From VAXT01 sp963827725 (lineage in GTDB: Bacteria; Actinomycetota; Thermoleophilia; Gaiellales; Gaiellaceae), in NCBI GenBank assembly GCA_963827725.1, contig CAWHBM010000001.1:1736001-1800000 (forward strand): a stretch of 64,000 nucleotides of DNA, written 5' to 3'. The translations under genes were made by a program, and so were the position numbers. How positions within the stretch are numbered: the stretch's first letter is position 1; each line of letters begins with the position of its first letter. The notes under the pieces are model-generated. The model saw only the letters and a program-made list of their open reading frames with translations, was not told the DNA's origin and searched no databases. Positions 15,799-24,265 of the stretch are shown piece by piece.

Positions 15799-16749
15799 CT
15801 AGCCGGAGATCAGGGCTCGCGCGAAGTCGCTCGGGTCGAAGGGCCGCAGGTCCTCGACTCCCTCCCCCACGCCGACGAGCTTCACCGGAAGGCCGAGCTC
15901 GTGGGCGATCGCGAGCGCGACGCCGCCCTTCGCCGAGCCGTCGAGCTTCGTGAGCGCGACACCCGTCACCTCGACCGCCTCGGAGAAGAGCTGCGCCTGG
16001 CGCACCCCGTTCTGGCCGGTGGTGGCGTCGACGACCAGCAGGGTCTCGTGGGGCGCGCCTTCGAGCCTGCCCTCGATCACGCGCCGGATCTTCGACAGCT
16101 CCTCCATCAGGTTGGTCTGCGTGTGCAGTCGCCCGGCCGTGTCGACGATCACGATGTCACGGCTTCGCGCCGAAGCCGCCTCGATCGCGTCGTAGGCGAC
16201 GGCCGCAGGATCGCCGCCGCGCTCGGAGCCGACGAAGTCCGCCTGCGCACGATCGGCCCAGATCTCGAGCTGCTCCTCGGCCGCGGCGCGAAACGTGTCG
16301 GCGGCGGCGACGATCACCGAACGCCCGTGCTCGTGCAGGTGATGCGCGAGCTTGCCGATCGTCGTCGTCTTGCCCGTGCCGTTGACGCCGACGACGAGGA
16401 CGACGCTCGGTTTCTCCCTGACGTTCAGCGTCCCGGGCTTGCCAAGCATCTCCGAGGCCTCCTCGACGAGCGGCTCGGTCAAGTCCCCCGCGACGCCGCG
16501 AGCCTCGAGCCTCCGGACGAGCTCGGCGGTTGCCGGCACGCCGACGTCCGCAGCGATCAGGGCCTCCTCGAGCCGCTCCCACGCCTCGTCGTCGGCAGGG
16601 TCGAACGCCGCTGCGGCAAGCTGCTCCGTGAGCGCCCGCCTGCTGCTGCCGAGCGAGTCGCGCAGGCGCGTGAAGAAACCCTGCCCTGCCTCTTCGCTCT
16701 CCGGCAGAGCGCCGTCTTCGCCGAGCAGCTCAGCCCAGGAGGTCGCCAT
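15799..16749 (-). CDS. ftsY: Signal recognition particle receptor FtsY
   Basis: FtsY is the membrane-side GTPase partner of Ffh. A short acidic A segment and N domain, then the G domain with P-loop VGVNGTGKTTTIGKL, the DTFRAAAEEQL insertion box, VDTAGRLHT and LTKLDGSAKGG, ending DLRPFDPSDFARAL. Length 316 residues, normal for a short-A-domain actinobacterial FtsY. Downstream of smc in the same direction, with two plus-strand genes between. Confidence 0.96.
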   Translation of the reverse strand: MATSWAELLGEDGALPESEEAGQGFFTRLRDSLGSSRRALTEQLAAAAFDPADDEAWERLEEALIAADVGVPATAELVRRLEARGVAGDLTEPLVEEASEMLGKPGTLNVREKPSVVLVVGVNGTGKTTTIGKLAHHLHEHGRSVIVAAADTFRAAAEEQLEIWADRAQADFVGSERGGDPAAVAYDAIEAASARSRDIVIVDTAGRLHTQTNLMEELSKIRRVIEGRLEGAPHETLLVVDATTGQNGVRQAQLFSEAVEVTGVALTKLDGSAKGGVALAIAHELGLPVKLVGVGEGVEDLRPFDPSDFARALISG

Positions 16750-16788
16750 CGCCGCGCCACGATAGCCTCCGATGGGAGTAAGGTCGGC

Positions 16789-17013
16789 ATCATCACCAGG
16801 CGACGGATCCTGAGCTGGCTGGCGGCGTCAGTCGCCGTTCTCGTTGTGGGTACGGTCATCGGCTTCATCTGGGCGGATACCAGCGACGTTGCCGGTTTGA
16901 TCGCCGTGGTAACGAACATCGTGGGCATCGTCGGAATCGTGGTGCTTCTGATCGCCCTTGCCGATCGTGACTCGGCGCGAGCGGGACGCTGGCCCAGCGG
17001 CCTAGAGCGGTAG
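16789..17013 (+). CDS. Small two-helix membrane protein, start uncertain
   Basis: An open frame to TAG at 17011 encodes about 74 residues: basic ITRRRILSW, helix ASVAVLVVGTVIGFIWA, a short loop, helix LIAVVTNIVGIVGIVVLLIALA, and a basic tail. This is membrane-protein-like and divergent from ftsY. There is no ATG, GTG or TTG before the first helix. A purine-rich GGGAGTAAGG lies just before an ATC at 16789, so a rare start or a nearby sequence error is needed. Function unknown. Confidence 0.45.
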   Translation: MITRRRILSWLAASVAVLVVGTVIGFIWADTSDVAGLIAVVTNIVGIVGIVVLLIALADRDSARAGRWPSGLER

Positions 17014-17022
17014 CCTCCGGTC

Positions 17023-17364
17023 ATGGCGACGTGGGACGACGTGCGAGAGCTCGCGCTTGCGCTTCCCGAGGCTGAAGACAGCACGACCTACAGCAAGGCG
17101 GCGTTCAAGGTCGCCGGCAAGGCTTTCGCCTGGGAGAGCCCGCACGAGCAGGGCGCGCTCGTCCTGCGCTGTGACCCCGGCGAGCGCCCGCTGATGATCG
17201 AGTCGAATCCGGAGATGTTCTTCGCGACGCCTCACTACGACGGGTATCCCATGGTCCTCGTTCACCTCGAGCACGCAGACACGGAGGAGCTCGCCGACCG
17301 AATCGAAGAATCGTGGCTCCTGACGGCCCCGAAGAAGCTCGTCGACGCGTACGCCGCGGATTAG
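17023..17364 (+). CDS. MmcQ/YjbR family protein
   Basis: A 113-residue single-domain protein of the MmcQ/YjbR fold, related to small DNA-binding folds of unknown biological role. Matches the family in order: RELALALPEAED at the start, a FKVAGKAFAW strand, MIESNPEMFFATPHYDGYPMVLV, and a final helix ending APKKLVDAY. A TAGCCT box six bases before the ATG suggests a leaderless transcript. Its stop overlaps the convergent smc stop. Confidence 0.85.
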   Translation: MATWDDVRELALALPEAEDSTTYSKAAFKVAGKAFAWESPHEQGALVLRCDPGERPLMIESNPEMFFATPHYDGYPMVLVHLEHADTEELADRIEESWLLTAPKKLVDAYAAD

Positions 17365-19841
17365 GCGGCGACGGCTTCGCGGGGAAGGCGACGCGAGACG
17401 ATCTGCGAGACACCGTCGGAGCCCATCGTCACGCCGTAGAGGACGTCCGCGGCTTCCATCGTCTTCTTCTGGTGCGTGATCACGATGAACTGAGCCCGCT
17501 CCGAGTAGCGGCGGAGAAGCTCGACGAACCGGCCGATGTTCGCGTCGTCGAGGGCGGCTTCGACCTCGTCCAGCAGGTAGAACGGATGCGGCTTCGCGAG
17601 GAAGAGCGCGAAGAGGAACGAGATCGCGCCGAGCGCCTTCTCACCGCCGGAGAGCAGCGAGAGTCGCGTCACCTTCTTGCCGGCCGGCCTGAGCTCGATC
17701 TCGATCCCGGGCTCGGTGTCCTCGTCCTCGCCCTCGAGCTCCGGCTCGGTCAGGCGGAGGCGACCCTGTCCGCCGGGGAAGAGCGTTGCCGCCACCTCTT
17801 CGAAGTGGTCGCGGACGGCGGCGAAGGTCTCCTCGAAGCGGCGCTCGACGGTCTCGGCGAGCTCGTCCCTGAGGTTTTGTAGCTCGGTCAAGCTGTTCTC
17901 GAGATCCGCGCGCTGGTCGCGGAGCTCGGTGAGCCGCTCCTTCTCGCGGTCGTACTCCTCTTTCGCAAGCGGGTTGACGCTGCCCAGGGCCTCCCGCCGG
18001 CGCTCCAGGCGCTCCAGCTTCACGCGGAGCTCCTCGGGGTCGTCCCCCTCGGCCGGGTCGGCCGCGGCTTCTTCGATCCGCCGGTTCAGCTCCTTCGCCT
18101 CCGCGGCGAGAGTCGCCAGCTCGACGTCGATCGCCGAGGCGCGCTCACCCGCCTCGGCCGCGGTCCGCCGGACCTCGGCCTCCTTCGCGCCGAGCTCGCG
18201 GAGCTCCTCGCCCAGCTCGCGGGAACGCTCGGCCCGGGCGTCGGCGCGGGCACCGAGGCTCGGCTCGAAGCGCGTTGCGAGCTTGGCGGCCTCGGCGAGA
18301 GTCGCGGCAAGCTGCTCGGCCGCCTCGGCGAGTCGCGAATCGGGTGCAGTCGGAGTGGTCGCGGCGCGCTCCGCTGCGGTCGCCAGCTCCTGAATCTCGC
18401 TCTCGAGCGCACGCCGGCGGGCTTCCAGCTCGAGAAGCACCGCCTCGGCCGCCTCGCCGGCGTACCAGAGCTCGCCGCTTTGCGGGTCGTACGCGAATCC
18501 CTCGCGGGTGACCGAGAGCTCCTTCGCTTCAAGCAACTGCTCCTTGGGAACGATCGGCGCGTCCGAAGTGGCGCTGCCGACGACGACGCCGAGGTTCCCC
18601 AGGCCCGCGGCGCGAGCCTGCTCGAGCAGCTTCAGGCCGCTCGCAGCATCTGGAGCAAGGACGGCGGCCGCGCGCCAGGCGAGAGCGGCGGCAACGGCGC
18701 GCTCATCTCCCTGGGCGACTTCAAGCGACGAGAGAACGAGTTGCTTGCCCTGCTCGGCGAGCGCGCGGGCTGCAGGCGGCAGGCCCTCGAGCTCGACGAG
18801 AGTCCGTTCGAGCGCGCCGAGGCGCTCGCGGCCCAGGCGGGCCTCCTCGAGGAGCCGCTCACGCTCGGGCGAGCGAACCGGCGGGGGATCTGCCCGGAGC
18901 CGCTCGGCGAGTGCCTGGGCGCTCTCACGCCTGAGCTCGAGCCGCTCGGCGGCGCTCTTGAGCCGGTAGAGCCCGGCCGTGGCCTCCTCGCGGCTGCCCG
19001 CAGCGCCGACGAGCTCGCCTTCGACCCGGTCGCGCTCACGCAGCAGCGCCTCCAGCTCCTTCGCCGTCCGGTTGCGTGCAAGCGTGGCCGCCTCTCGACG
19101 CTCTCCGGCGGACGCCCGGCGCTCCTCGACGCCGGCCAGCTCGAGTTGCGCGATCCGCGCCTTGATCGAGCCGATCTCACCGCGGAGCTTTTCGGCCCGC
19201 TCGGCAGCGGTCGCCTGCAGCGCGAGTGGCCGAAGCCGCTTCTTGACTTCCGCCTCGAGGTCGCGGGCACGCTCGACGTCGATCGCAACGCGCGCCAGCT
19301 TCAGCTCGGCGCGATGACGGCGGCGCTTGAAGCGGCCGAGGCCGGCGGCCTCCTCGACGAGCTGGCGCCGCTCCTCGGGCTTCGAGCCGAGGATCTCCTC
19401 CACACGGCCCTGGCTGATGATCGAGCCCATCGCCCCGCCAAGGCCGACGTCGGCAAGGAGCTCGACGAGATCCGTCCGTCGAACGGGCGCCTTGTTGACG
19501 AGGTACTGACCCTCGCCGCCGCGGTGCAGCCGGCGCACGAAGGAAACCTCCGCGAACGGAAGCTCGGCGAGCGCACCGTCCTCGTTGTCGAAGAGGAGCT
19601 CGACCTCGCAGGAGTCGGCCGGCGGCCGGTCTGCGCCGCCCGCGAAGAGGACGTCGTCCGGCTTCTCTGCCCGAAGCTCGCTCGGAGCGAGGCTCCCGGC
19701 GGCCCAGAGCAGCGCGTCGGAGACGTTCGACTTGCCGGAGCCGTTCGGCCCGACGACGACGGCGACTCCTTGCTCGAGCCGAACCTCGACAGGGTCCGGA
19801 AACGACTTGAAGCCGCGCAGCTTGATCGCTCGCAGGTGCAC
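17361..19841 (-). CDS. smc: Compact SMC chromosome-condensation ATPase
   Basis: SMC dimers with ScpA/B load on DNA and extrude loops. N-terminal ATPase half starts HLRAIKLRGFKSF with Walker A GPNGSGKSN (residues 31-39). The C-terminal half has signature LSLLSGGEKAL (about 727) and Walker B FYLLDEVEAAL (about 754-764). The whole protein is 826 residues, against about 1150-1200 in most bacteria. Both coiled-coil arms are short and the hinge (around AAVLAPDAASGLKLLEQARAAGLGN) looks about half the usual length. GTG start at 19841. ATPase motifs are intact, so it looks functional. Confidence 0.93.
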   Translation of the reverse strand: MHLRAIKLRGFKSFPDPVEVRLEQGVAVVVGPNGSGKSNVSDALLWAAGSLAPSELRAEKPDDVLFAGGADRPPADSCEVELLFDNEDGALAELPFAEVSFVRRLHRGGEGQYLVNKAPVRRTDLVELLADVGLGGAMGSIISQGRVEEILGSKPEERRQLVEEAAGLGRFKRRRHRAELKLARVAIDVERARDLEAEVKKRLRPLALQATAAERAEKLRGEIGSIKARIAQLELAGVEERRASAGERREAATLARNRTAKELEALLRERDRVEGELVGAAGSREEATAGLYRLKSAAERLELRRESAQALAERLRADPPPVRSPERERLLEEARLGRERLGALERTLVELEGLPPAARALAEQGKQLVLSSLEVAQGDERAVAAALAWRAAAVLAPDAASGLKLLEQARAAGLGNLGVVVGSATSDAPIVPKEQLLEAKELSVTREGFAYDPQSGELWYAGEAAEAVLLELEARRRALESEIQELATAAERAATTPTAPDSRLAEAAEQLAATLAEAAKLATRFEPSLGARADARAERSRELGEELRELGAKEAEVRRTAAEAGERASAIDVELATLAAEAKELNRRIEEAAADPAEGDDPEELRVKLERLERRREALGSVNPLAKEEYDREKERLTELRDQRADLENSLTELQNLRDELAETVERRFEETFAAVRDHFEEVAATLFPGGQGRLRLTEPELEGEDEDTEPGIEIELRPAGKKVTRLSLLSGGEKALGAISFLFALFLAKPHPFYLLDEVEAALDDANIGRFVELLRRYSERAQFIVITHQKKTMEAADVLYGVTMGSDGVSQIVSRRLPREAVAA

Positions 19842-19887
19842 GCGGGTCGAAGTTTGACGTGAGGCCAGGACGCCGCCAGAGGGCGAA

Positions 19888-20598
19888 CTAGGCCGGGCAG
19901 GTGGGACTGGTGCTCAGGACATAGCTCGCGGCGCCGCCGCCAACGACTCGCACTTCGTAGTTGTGAACTCCTGGCGTGAGCACCCCCGACGCGCAGTTGA
20001 CGCCACTCGCGACCAGCACGGCGTCACGGTAGACGTCCATCGTCGGCTGAGTCCCGCCTGAAATGGTGAAGAAAAGGGCAGCGGTCGAGGTACCGCCGTC
20101 GAACGATGCGGCAAGCCAATCCTCCTCGCTGGCCGGGAAGATGGACATGCCGATGCCGATCAGGCTGGGCAGATTGCTCTCCTCGGACCGAGTGTTATTC
20201 GGCTCGTAGCCGTCGGCATACGCGCACTGCGGGTTCAGTGAAGTGGCACCGGTCGTCTGCGGGTCCAACGTCCGCGCAGTGATCACAACGCCGGGCTTGT
20301 CTTTCTGGGTGCAGGGAAGCCCCTGGAGCTCGTCGGCCGAGCCCAATAGGCCCTGCACTCCCTGAATACCTTGCGGGCCGGTTGCACCCGGCGCACCGAG
20401 GAATCCTCTGAAGCCGCGCGGGCCTCGGAACCCGCGCTTCCCCCTGGGGCCGCGGGGCCCTCTGGCGGACTGTGCCTTGCTCGCCTCGACGGTCGCGCGC
20501 TTCGACGTCGCGCCCGTTCCGAGCGGCGTCGTGACGAGCGCGACCGCGAGCGCCGCAAGGCTCGCGAGAGCGAGTGACTGACCGACCCCTTTCCTCAT
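19888..20598 (-). CDS. Secreted collagen-like protein
   Basis: A 236-residue protein with a signal peptide (about residues 1-28) and a collagen-type Gly-X-Y stretch, about residues 47-86 (GPRGPRGKRGFRGPRGFRGF, then GAPGATGPQGIQGVQG). The C-terminal domain of about 140 residues has a cysteine pair and a PPC-like beta-sandwich pattern (DGYEPNNTRSEESNL, EEDWLAASF, DVYRDAVLV). Bacterial collagen-like proteins form trimeric surface stalks. Role here unknown. Confidence 0.8.
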   Translation of the reverse strand: MRKGVGQSLALASLAALAVALVTTPLGTGATSKRATVEASKAQSARGPRGPRGKRGFRGPRGFRGFLGAPGATGPQGIQGVQGLLGSADELQGLPCTQKDKPGVVITARTLDPQTTGATSLNPQCAYADGYEPNNTRSEESNLPSLIGIGMSIFPASEEDWLAASFDGGTSTAALFFTISGGTQPTMDVYRDAVLVASGVNCASGVLTPGVHNYEVRVVGGGAASYVLSTSPTCPA

Positions 20599-20634
20599 GC
20601 CTCGGTAAACGGTAGCGCTAGCGCGCCAAAGAGC

Positions 20635-21286
20635 CTAGGACGCGGACAGCTTGGCGAGCGCCTCGCGGGCGGCTTCCTGCTCTGCCGCCTTCTTCGACGG
20701 GCCCTTGCCCACGCCGGCTTCCTCGCCGTCGATGACCGCGGCGCAGGTGAACGTCCGGTCGTGCGGCGGGCCGTCCACGTCGAGCACCGAGTAGGTCACC
20801 GAGCGCCCGAGGCGCGCGACGGCCTCCTGAAGCTCGGTCTTGTGGTCGACGTACGTCGTCCGTGCGTATTCGATCTGGCCGCGAAACGCGTCCACGACGG
20901 CGTCCTCGATCTTCTCGAACCCGCGCTCGAGGAACAGGGCTCCAAGCGCAGCCTCGAGCAGGGCGGCGAGGACGTTCTGGTTTTCCGAGAGACGCCCGAG
21001 CTCGTCCTGGGGAACGTCTACTGCCTGGTCGGCCAGTCGCTCGCCCAGGCCGAGCTCCCGCGCGACGACCGCGCAGCTGGCACGAGAGACGACGTGCGAG
21101 CGGATCTTCGCCAGCTCGCCTTCTGCATAGTCCGGAAAGCGCTCGTAGAGCTCGCGGGCGATCGGCGAGCTCGAGGACGCTGTCGCCCAGGAACTCCAGC
21201 CGTTCATAGGACGAGCCGCGGTCGGGCGCCCACGACGTGTGCGTGAAGACATGCTCCAGGCGCTCGGCCGGGAGCTCGGCGATCAG
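20635..21286 (-). pseudogene. rnc: Ribonuclease III, interrupted by a one-base insertion
   Basis: RNase III cuts double-stranded RNA in rRNA and mRNA processing. The catalytic block ERLEFLGDSVLEL (near 21190) and the following AIARELYERFPDYAEGELAKI are in different frames. One extra base in ATCGGCGAGC (about 21164) breaks the frame; without it the protein is continuous to the C-terminal dsRBD (KGPSKKAAEQEAAREAL). The acidic QNVLAALLEAALGALFLE block is intact. The start is not ATG/GTG/TTG; CTG at 21286 precedes IAELPAERLEHVFTHTSW. Because rnc is in its normal place and otherwise conserved, a sequence error is more likely than real loss. Confidence 0.85.
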
Positions 21287-21302
21287 ATTCCCGAGTCCGG
21301 CG

Positions 21303-21548
21303 TTACTGGTGCGTGGAGACGTAGTCGACGGCCTGACCGACGGTCTGGATCTTCTGGGCGTCCTCGTCGGAGATCTTGATCCCGAATTGATCCTCGAGCT
21401 CCATGATCAGCTCGACGAGGTCGAGCGAGTCCGCTTCGAGGTCTTCCTGGAACGACGCTTCCTCGTTGATGGCGTCGTCGTCTACGCCGAGCTGCTCGCT
21501 CAGAACCTCTTTCACACGCTCGTACACTTCCTCGCGCGTCGCGGCCAT
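21303..21548 (-). CDS. acpP: Acyl carrier protein
   Basis: Carries growing fatty acyl chains on 4'-phosphopantetheine. 81 residues from the ATG at 21548, preceded by a Shine-Dalgarno AGCGAGGTG. The attachment serine is in EADSLDLVELIMELE. The C-terminus AVDYVSTHQ is typical. Lies between plsX and rnc as in many bacteria. A longer in-frame N-terminus is possible but not ACP-like. Confidence 0.96.
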   Translation of the reverse strand: MAATREEVYERVKEVLSEQLGVDDDAINEEASFQEDLEADSLDLVELIMELEDQFGIKISDEDAQKIQTVGQAVDYVSTHQ

Positions 21549-21582
21549 TTCACCTCGCTTGGGGACTCGGATTGATTGCACC

Positions 21583-21604
21583 GTGCCAGGCTTTAGCCTG
21601 GCTT
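21583..21604. repeat. 22-bp palindromic repeat at the plsX 3' end
   Basis: Contains GCCAGGCTTTAGCCTGGC, an inverted repeat with a TTTA-type centre. An identical 22-base copy lies inside recG at 29765-29786. Here it supplies the last codons and stop of plsX. Confidence 0.8.
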
Positions 21605-22600
21605 GGCTACTTCAGAGCGCGCCGATGCTAACACGGTGGCGCCCAGTCGCTCGGCGAGCCGTTCGACGAGGCGGTGCTCGACGCCCCGCGCGGCTAGGCG
21701 AATCGCGTTCGCGATCGCGGTGCGAGACGAGTTTCCGTGCGCGATCACGGCCAGCCCGCGCAGGCCGAGGAGATACGCGCCGCCGTACGTGTCGGGGTCG
21801 AGCCGCTCGCGCAGACGCCGGGCCGAGGGCCTGATCAGAAGCCCACCGACCTTCCCGCGCTTCGACGAGGTGATCTCCTCGCGGAGGGCATCCAGCAGCG
21901 TTTTGATCGTCCCCTCCATCAGCTTCAGGCAGATGTTGCCGGTGAAGCCGTCGCAGACGATGACGTCGCCGGCGTTGCTCAGGAGGTGACGGCTCTCGAC
22001 GTTCCCGCCGAAGCGGAGGTCGCTCGCGGCGAGCAGCGCATGCGCCTCCAGCGTGAGCTGATTTCCCTTCTCGGGCTCCTCGCCGATCGAGAGCAACCGA
22101 ACCTCGGGGTTCGGGATCTCGAGCAGCTCCTCGGCGAAGATCGAGCCCATCTGGGCGAACTGGAACAGGTGCTCGGGCCGCGCGTCCGCATTCGCGCCGG
22201 AGTCGAGGAGGACGGACGGCCCATCCCGGGCGGGTAGCACGACGGCGATCGCCGGCCGGTCGACCTCGGGGAGCCGCCTGACGTGGAAGAGAGACGCGGC
22301 GAGCATTGCTCCCGTGTTCCCGGCGGAGACGACCGCGTCGGCATCACCGTCGCCCACCGCGCGGCACGCGGAGACGAGCGAGCTGTCGGGCTTGGCCCGC
22401 ACCGCCTCGACGGGCTTCTCGTGCATCCCGATCGTGTCTGCGGCCTCGACGAGCAGGAGCCCCTTCGTATCGAGGCCGGGAGGGCCGTACAGAATCGGCT
22501 GAATCGAGCTCGATGCGGCCTCGAGCGCCCCGGCGACGATCTCTTCCGCGCCCAGGTCGCCGCCCAGGGCGTCGACCGCCACACGAACTGGACCGGTCAT
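21593..22600 (-). CDS. plsX: Phosphate acyltransferase PlsX
   Basis: PlsX converts acyl-ACP to acyl-phosphate, the first step of phospholipid synthesis with PlsY. Opens with VRVAVDALGGDLGAEEIVAGA. Conserved blocks SAGNTGAMLAAS, LLDSGANADARPEHLFQFA, VCDGFTGNICLKLMEG and GGAYLLGLRGLAVIAHG are all present. 335 residues from ATG 22600, eight bases after the rpmF stop. The last codons KPG and the stop come from a palindromic repeat. Confidence 0.95.
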   Translation of the reverse strand: MTGPVRVAVDALGGDLGAEEIVAGALEAASSSIQPILYGPPGLDTKGLLLVEAADTIGMHEKPVEAVRAKPDSSLVSACRAVGDGDADAVVSAGNTGAMLAASLFHVRRLPEVDRPAIAVVLPARDGPSVLLDSGANADARPEHLFQFAQMGSIFAEELLEIPNPEVRLLSIGEEPEKGNQLTLEAHALLAASDLRFGGNVESRHLLSNAGDVIVCDGFTGNICLKLMEGTIKTLLDALREEITSSKRGKVGGLLIRPSARRLRERLDPDTYGGAYLLGLRGLAVIAHGNSSRTAIANAIRLAARGVEHRLVERLAERLGATVLASARSEVAKPG

Positions 22601-22607
22601 CGCCTCG

Positions 22608-22796
22608 TTACGGAGCCGGCGTTCGCAGCGGCTCGACTTCGCGGCCCCGGTACGTCTTGCAGGTGGGGCAGACACGGTGCGGCCGCTTCGGCTGGTGGCA
22701 GACCGGACACTCGTTGACACGAGGCGCCTTCAAGCGATGCGTAGCCCTCCGCTTGTCGCGGCGGGCGCTCGTCTGTCTTCGCTTGGGGACTGCCAT
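22608..22796 (-). CDS. rpmF: Ribosomal protein bL32
   Basis: 62 residues, with the typical MAVPKRRQTSARRDKRRATH start and a zinc ribbon CPVC...CPTC, so the zinc-binding (C+) form. Preceded by a TATACT -10 box 12 bases before the ATG, probably the promoter for rpmF-plsX-acpP-rnc. Confidence 0.95.
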   Translation of the reverse strand: MAVPKRRQTSARRDKRRATHRLKAPRVNECPVCHQPKRPHRVCPTCKTYRGREVEPLRTPAP

Positions 22797-22822
22797 GGCC
22801 GGCCGAGCAGTATAGCCAGAGG
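22797..22822 (-). promoter_or_regulatory. -10 box of the rpmF-plsX-acpP operon
   Basis: TATACT at 22814-22809, minus strand, 12 bases before the rpmF ATG. The best match to a consensus -10 in this part of the window. Confidence 0.5.
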
Positions 22823-22842
22823 CTCCTTTCGGACCAGTCCGC

Positions 22843-22942
22843 GTCTGACACCGGACACGGCGCGTGCAGACGTGCCAAACGGCCGCTTTCGTGGAGCCTC
22901 CGCCGACCGACATGCCCCTCGCCGACCTGGCCGGTGTCAGAC
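22843..22942. repeat. Inverted repeat in the rpmF upstream gap
   Basis: GTCTGACACCGG at 22843-22854 is the exact reverse complement of CCGGTGTCAGAC at 22931-22942. The gap 22797-23065 holds no gene I can support. The motif resembles short dispersed GTGTCAGACAC repeats. Confidence 0.6.
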
Positions 22943-23065
22943 ACGGGACATGTCTGGCTTTTAAAGCTTTACCGAGGCTTTCCCTCCGCATAGCCCGGGC
23001 TTGGGTGAGGCCCAGGAACTATCTAAGAAAGCAATATCAACGCACTTCGGAAGGAAGTGAGCAGC

Positions 23066-23455
23066 ATGACGAAGGCGGCGATTCTCATCAGCGCAATCCT
23101 GCTCTTCGCAGGCGTCGCTGCTGCCGGGTCCCTGACCAGCGGCAGCAACGGCAACAGCCCTTCGACCGAGACGCCGACCCTGTCGACGCCTACGAGCGGT
23201 GCCGTCACGCAGACGAACGGCCAGACGACCACAGGCCAGACGACATCGACCCCCGACATCAGCGGCCCCTGCGACGAGGCCGAGCACGCGAACGATCCGC
23301 GCTGCACCGGCACGACGGGCGCCCAGCCTCGCGGCGACGACGGTCGGCGCAACCGAGGACCCGGCGGCGGCGACGACAACTCAGGCCACCGCGGCGCCAA
23401 CTCCGGCCCCGGCAGCGACAGCTCCGGGCGAGGCCACGGAGACGACGACGACTAA
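23066..23455 (+). CDS. Secreted Ser/Thr/Gly-rich protein with Asp tail
   Basis: Signal peptide (residues about 1-20, LFAGVAAAGS) then a low-complexity chain rich in Ser, Thr, Gly, Asn, Asp and Gln, with a single Cys pair (GPCDEAEHANDPRC) and a C-terminus ending GHGDDDD. Strong Shine-Dalgarno GGAAGGA ten bases before the ATG at 23066; a GTG nine bases upstream is too close to it. Immediately precedes the two-component genes; a similar protein follows them (25696). Function unknown; could bind cations. Confidence 0.7.
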   Translation: MTKAAILISAILLFAGVAAAGSLTSGSNGNSPSTETPTLSTPTSGAVTQTNGQTTTGQTTSTPDISGPCDEAEHANDPRCTGTTGAQPRGDDGRRNRGPGGGDDNSGHRGANSGPGSDSSGRGHGDDDD

Positions 23456-23563
23456 GGCTCCTCCTCTCCCCTCCCAGACTCGTCGCCCAGTCGACGAGCA
23501 CCAGAAGCGGCCCCGCCCCATCGGGGCCGCTTCGCTCTGAGCGAAGTGGGCACAATTCCGAAT

Positions 23564-24265
23564 ATGCAGCGAAAACGCACGATCTTGCTCGTCGAGGACG
23601 AGACGTCCATCACCGAGCCGCTCGCCGAGGCGCTCGGCCGCGAGGGCTTCGACACGACGGTCGCAGCGACCGCCGCCGAGGCGCTCGAGGTGGCCGGACG
23701 CAACCAGCCGGACCTCGTCCTCCTCGACGTGATGCTTCCGGACGGGTCCGGCTTCGACGTATGCCGGGAACTGCGCCAGCGCTCACAGGTGCCGATCATC
23801 ATGCTCACCGCCCGCGGCGAGGAAGCCGACCGCGTCGTGGGCCTCGAGCTCGGGGCCGACGACTACATCGTGAAACCGTTCAGCGCCCGCGAGGTCGCAG
23901 CGCGAATTCGCGCAGTCCTCCGCCGCGTCGACGCGCCGACACAACCCGACGACAAGCCAGTCGAGGTGGGAGAGATACGGCTCGATCCCGCCAAGCGAGA
24001 AGTGACGAAGGACGGTGAGACCCTCGAGCTCAGTCGCAAGGAGTTCGAGCTGCTGTCCCTGCTGATGGCAAACGCCGGCTCGGTGGTCACTCGTGAGCGG
24101 GCAATCGACGAGGTCTGGGACACGAACTGGTTCGGCTCGACGAAGACGCTCGACGTCCACGTGAGCGGCCTGCGCCGCAAGCTGGGCGACGACTCGAGCG
24201 AGCCCCGGTTCCTGCACACGATTCGCGGCGTCGGCTTCCGCTTCTCCTCACCCGAAGAGCTGTGA
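23564..24265 (+). CDS. OmpR-family response regulator
   Basis: DNA-binding response regulator. Receiver: LLVEDETSITEPL acidic pocket, phospho-Asp in VLLDVMLPDG, conserved Thr/Lys (LTARGE, IVKPFSARE). The winged-helix DNA-binding domain has LSRKEFELLSLLMANAGSVVTRERAIDEVW and HVSGLRRKLGDD...IRGVGFRF. 233 residues from ATG 23564 (MQRKRTILLVEDE), nine bases after a CACAAT. The stop overlaps the kinase start. Confidence 0.95.
   Translation: MQRKRTILLVEDETSITEPLAEALGREGFDTTVAATAAEALEVAGRNQPDLVLLDVMLPDGSGFDVCRELRQRSQVPIIMLTARGEEADRVVGLELGADDYIVKPFSAREVAARIRAVLRRVDAPTQPDDKPVEVGEIRLDPAKREVTKDGETLELSRKEFELLSLLMANAGSVVTRERAIDEVWDTNWFGSTKTLDVHVSGLRRKLGDDSSEPRFLHTIRGVGFRFSSPEEL

Noticed and set aside
15763..16786. 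Plus-strand frame running opposite ftsY into the 16789 membrane gene
   Set aside because: Only the end has a sensible protein pattern; the part antisense to ftsY is a shadow.
18480..19862. Long plus-strand open frame antisense to smc (about 460 codons)
   Set aside because: Mirror frame of a high-GC gene; low-complexity Arg/Ala/Gly/Leu composition and no recognisable domain. smc on the other strand has clear motifs.
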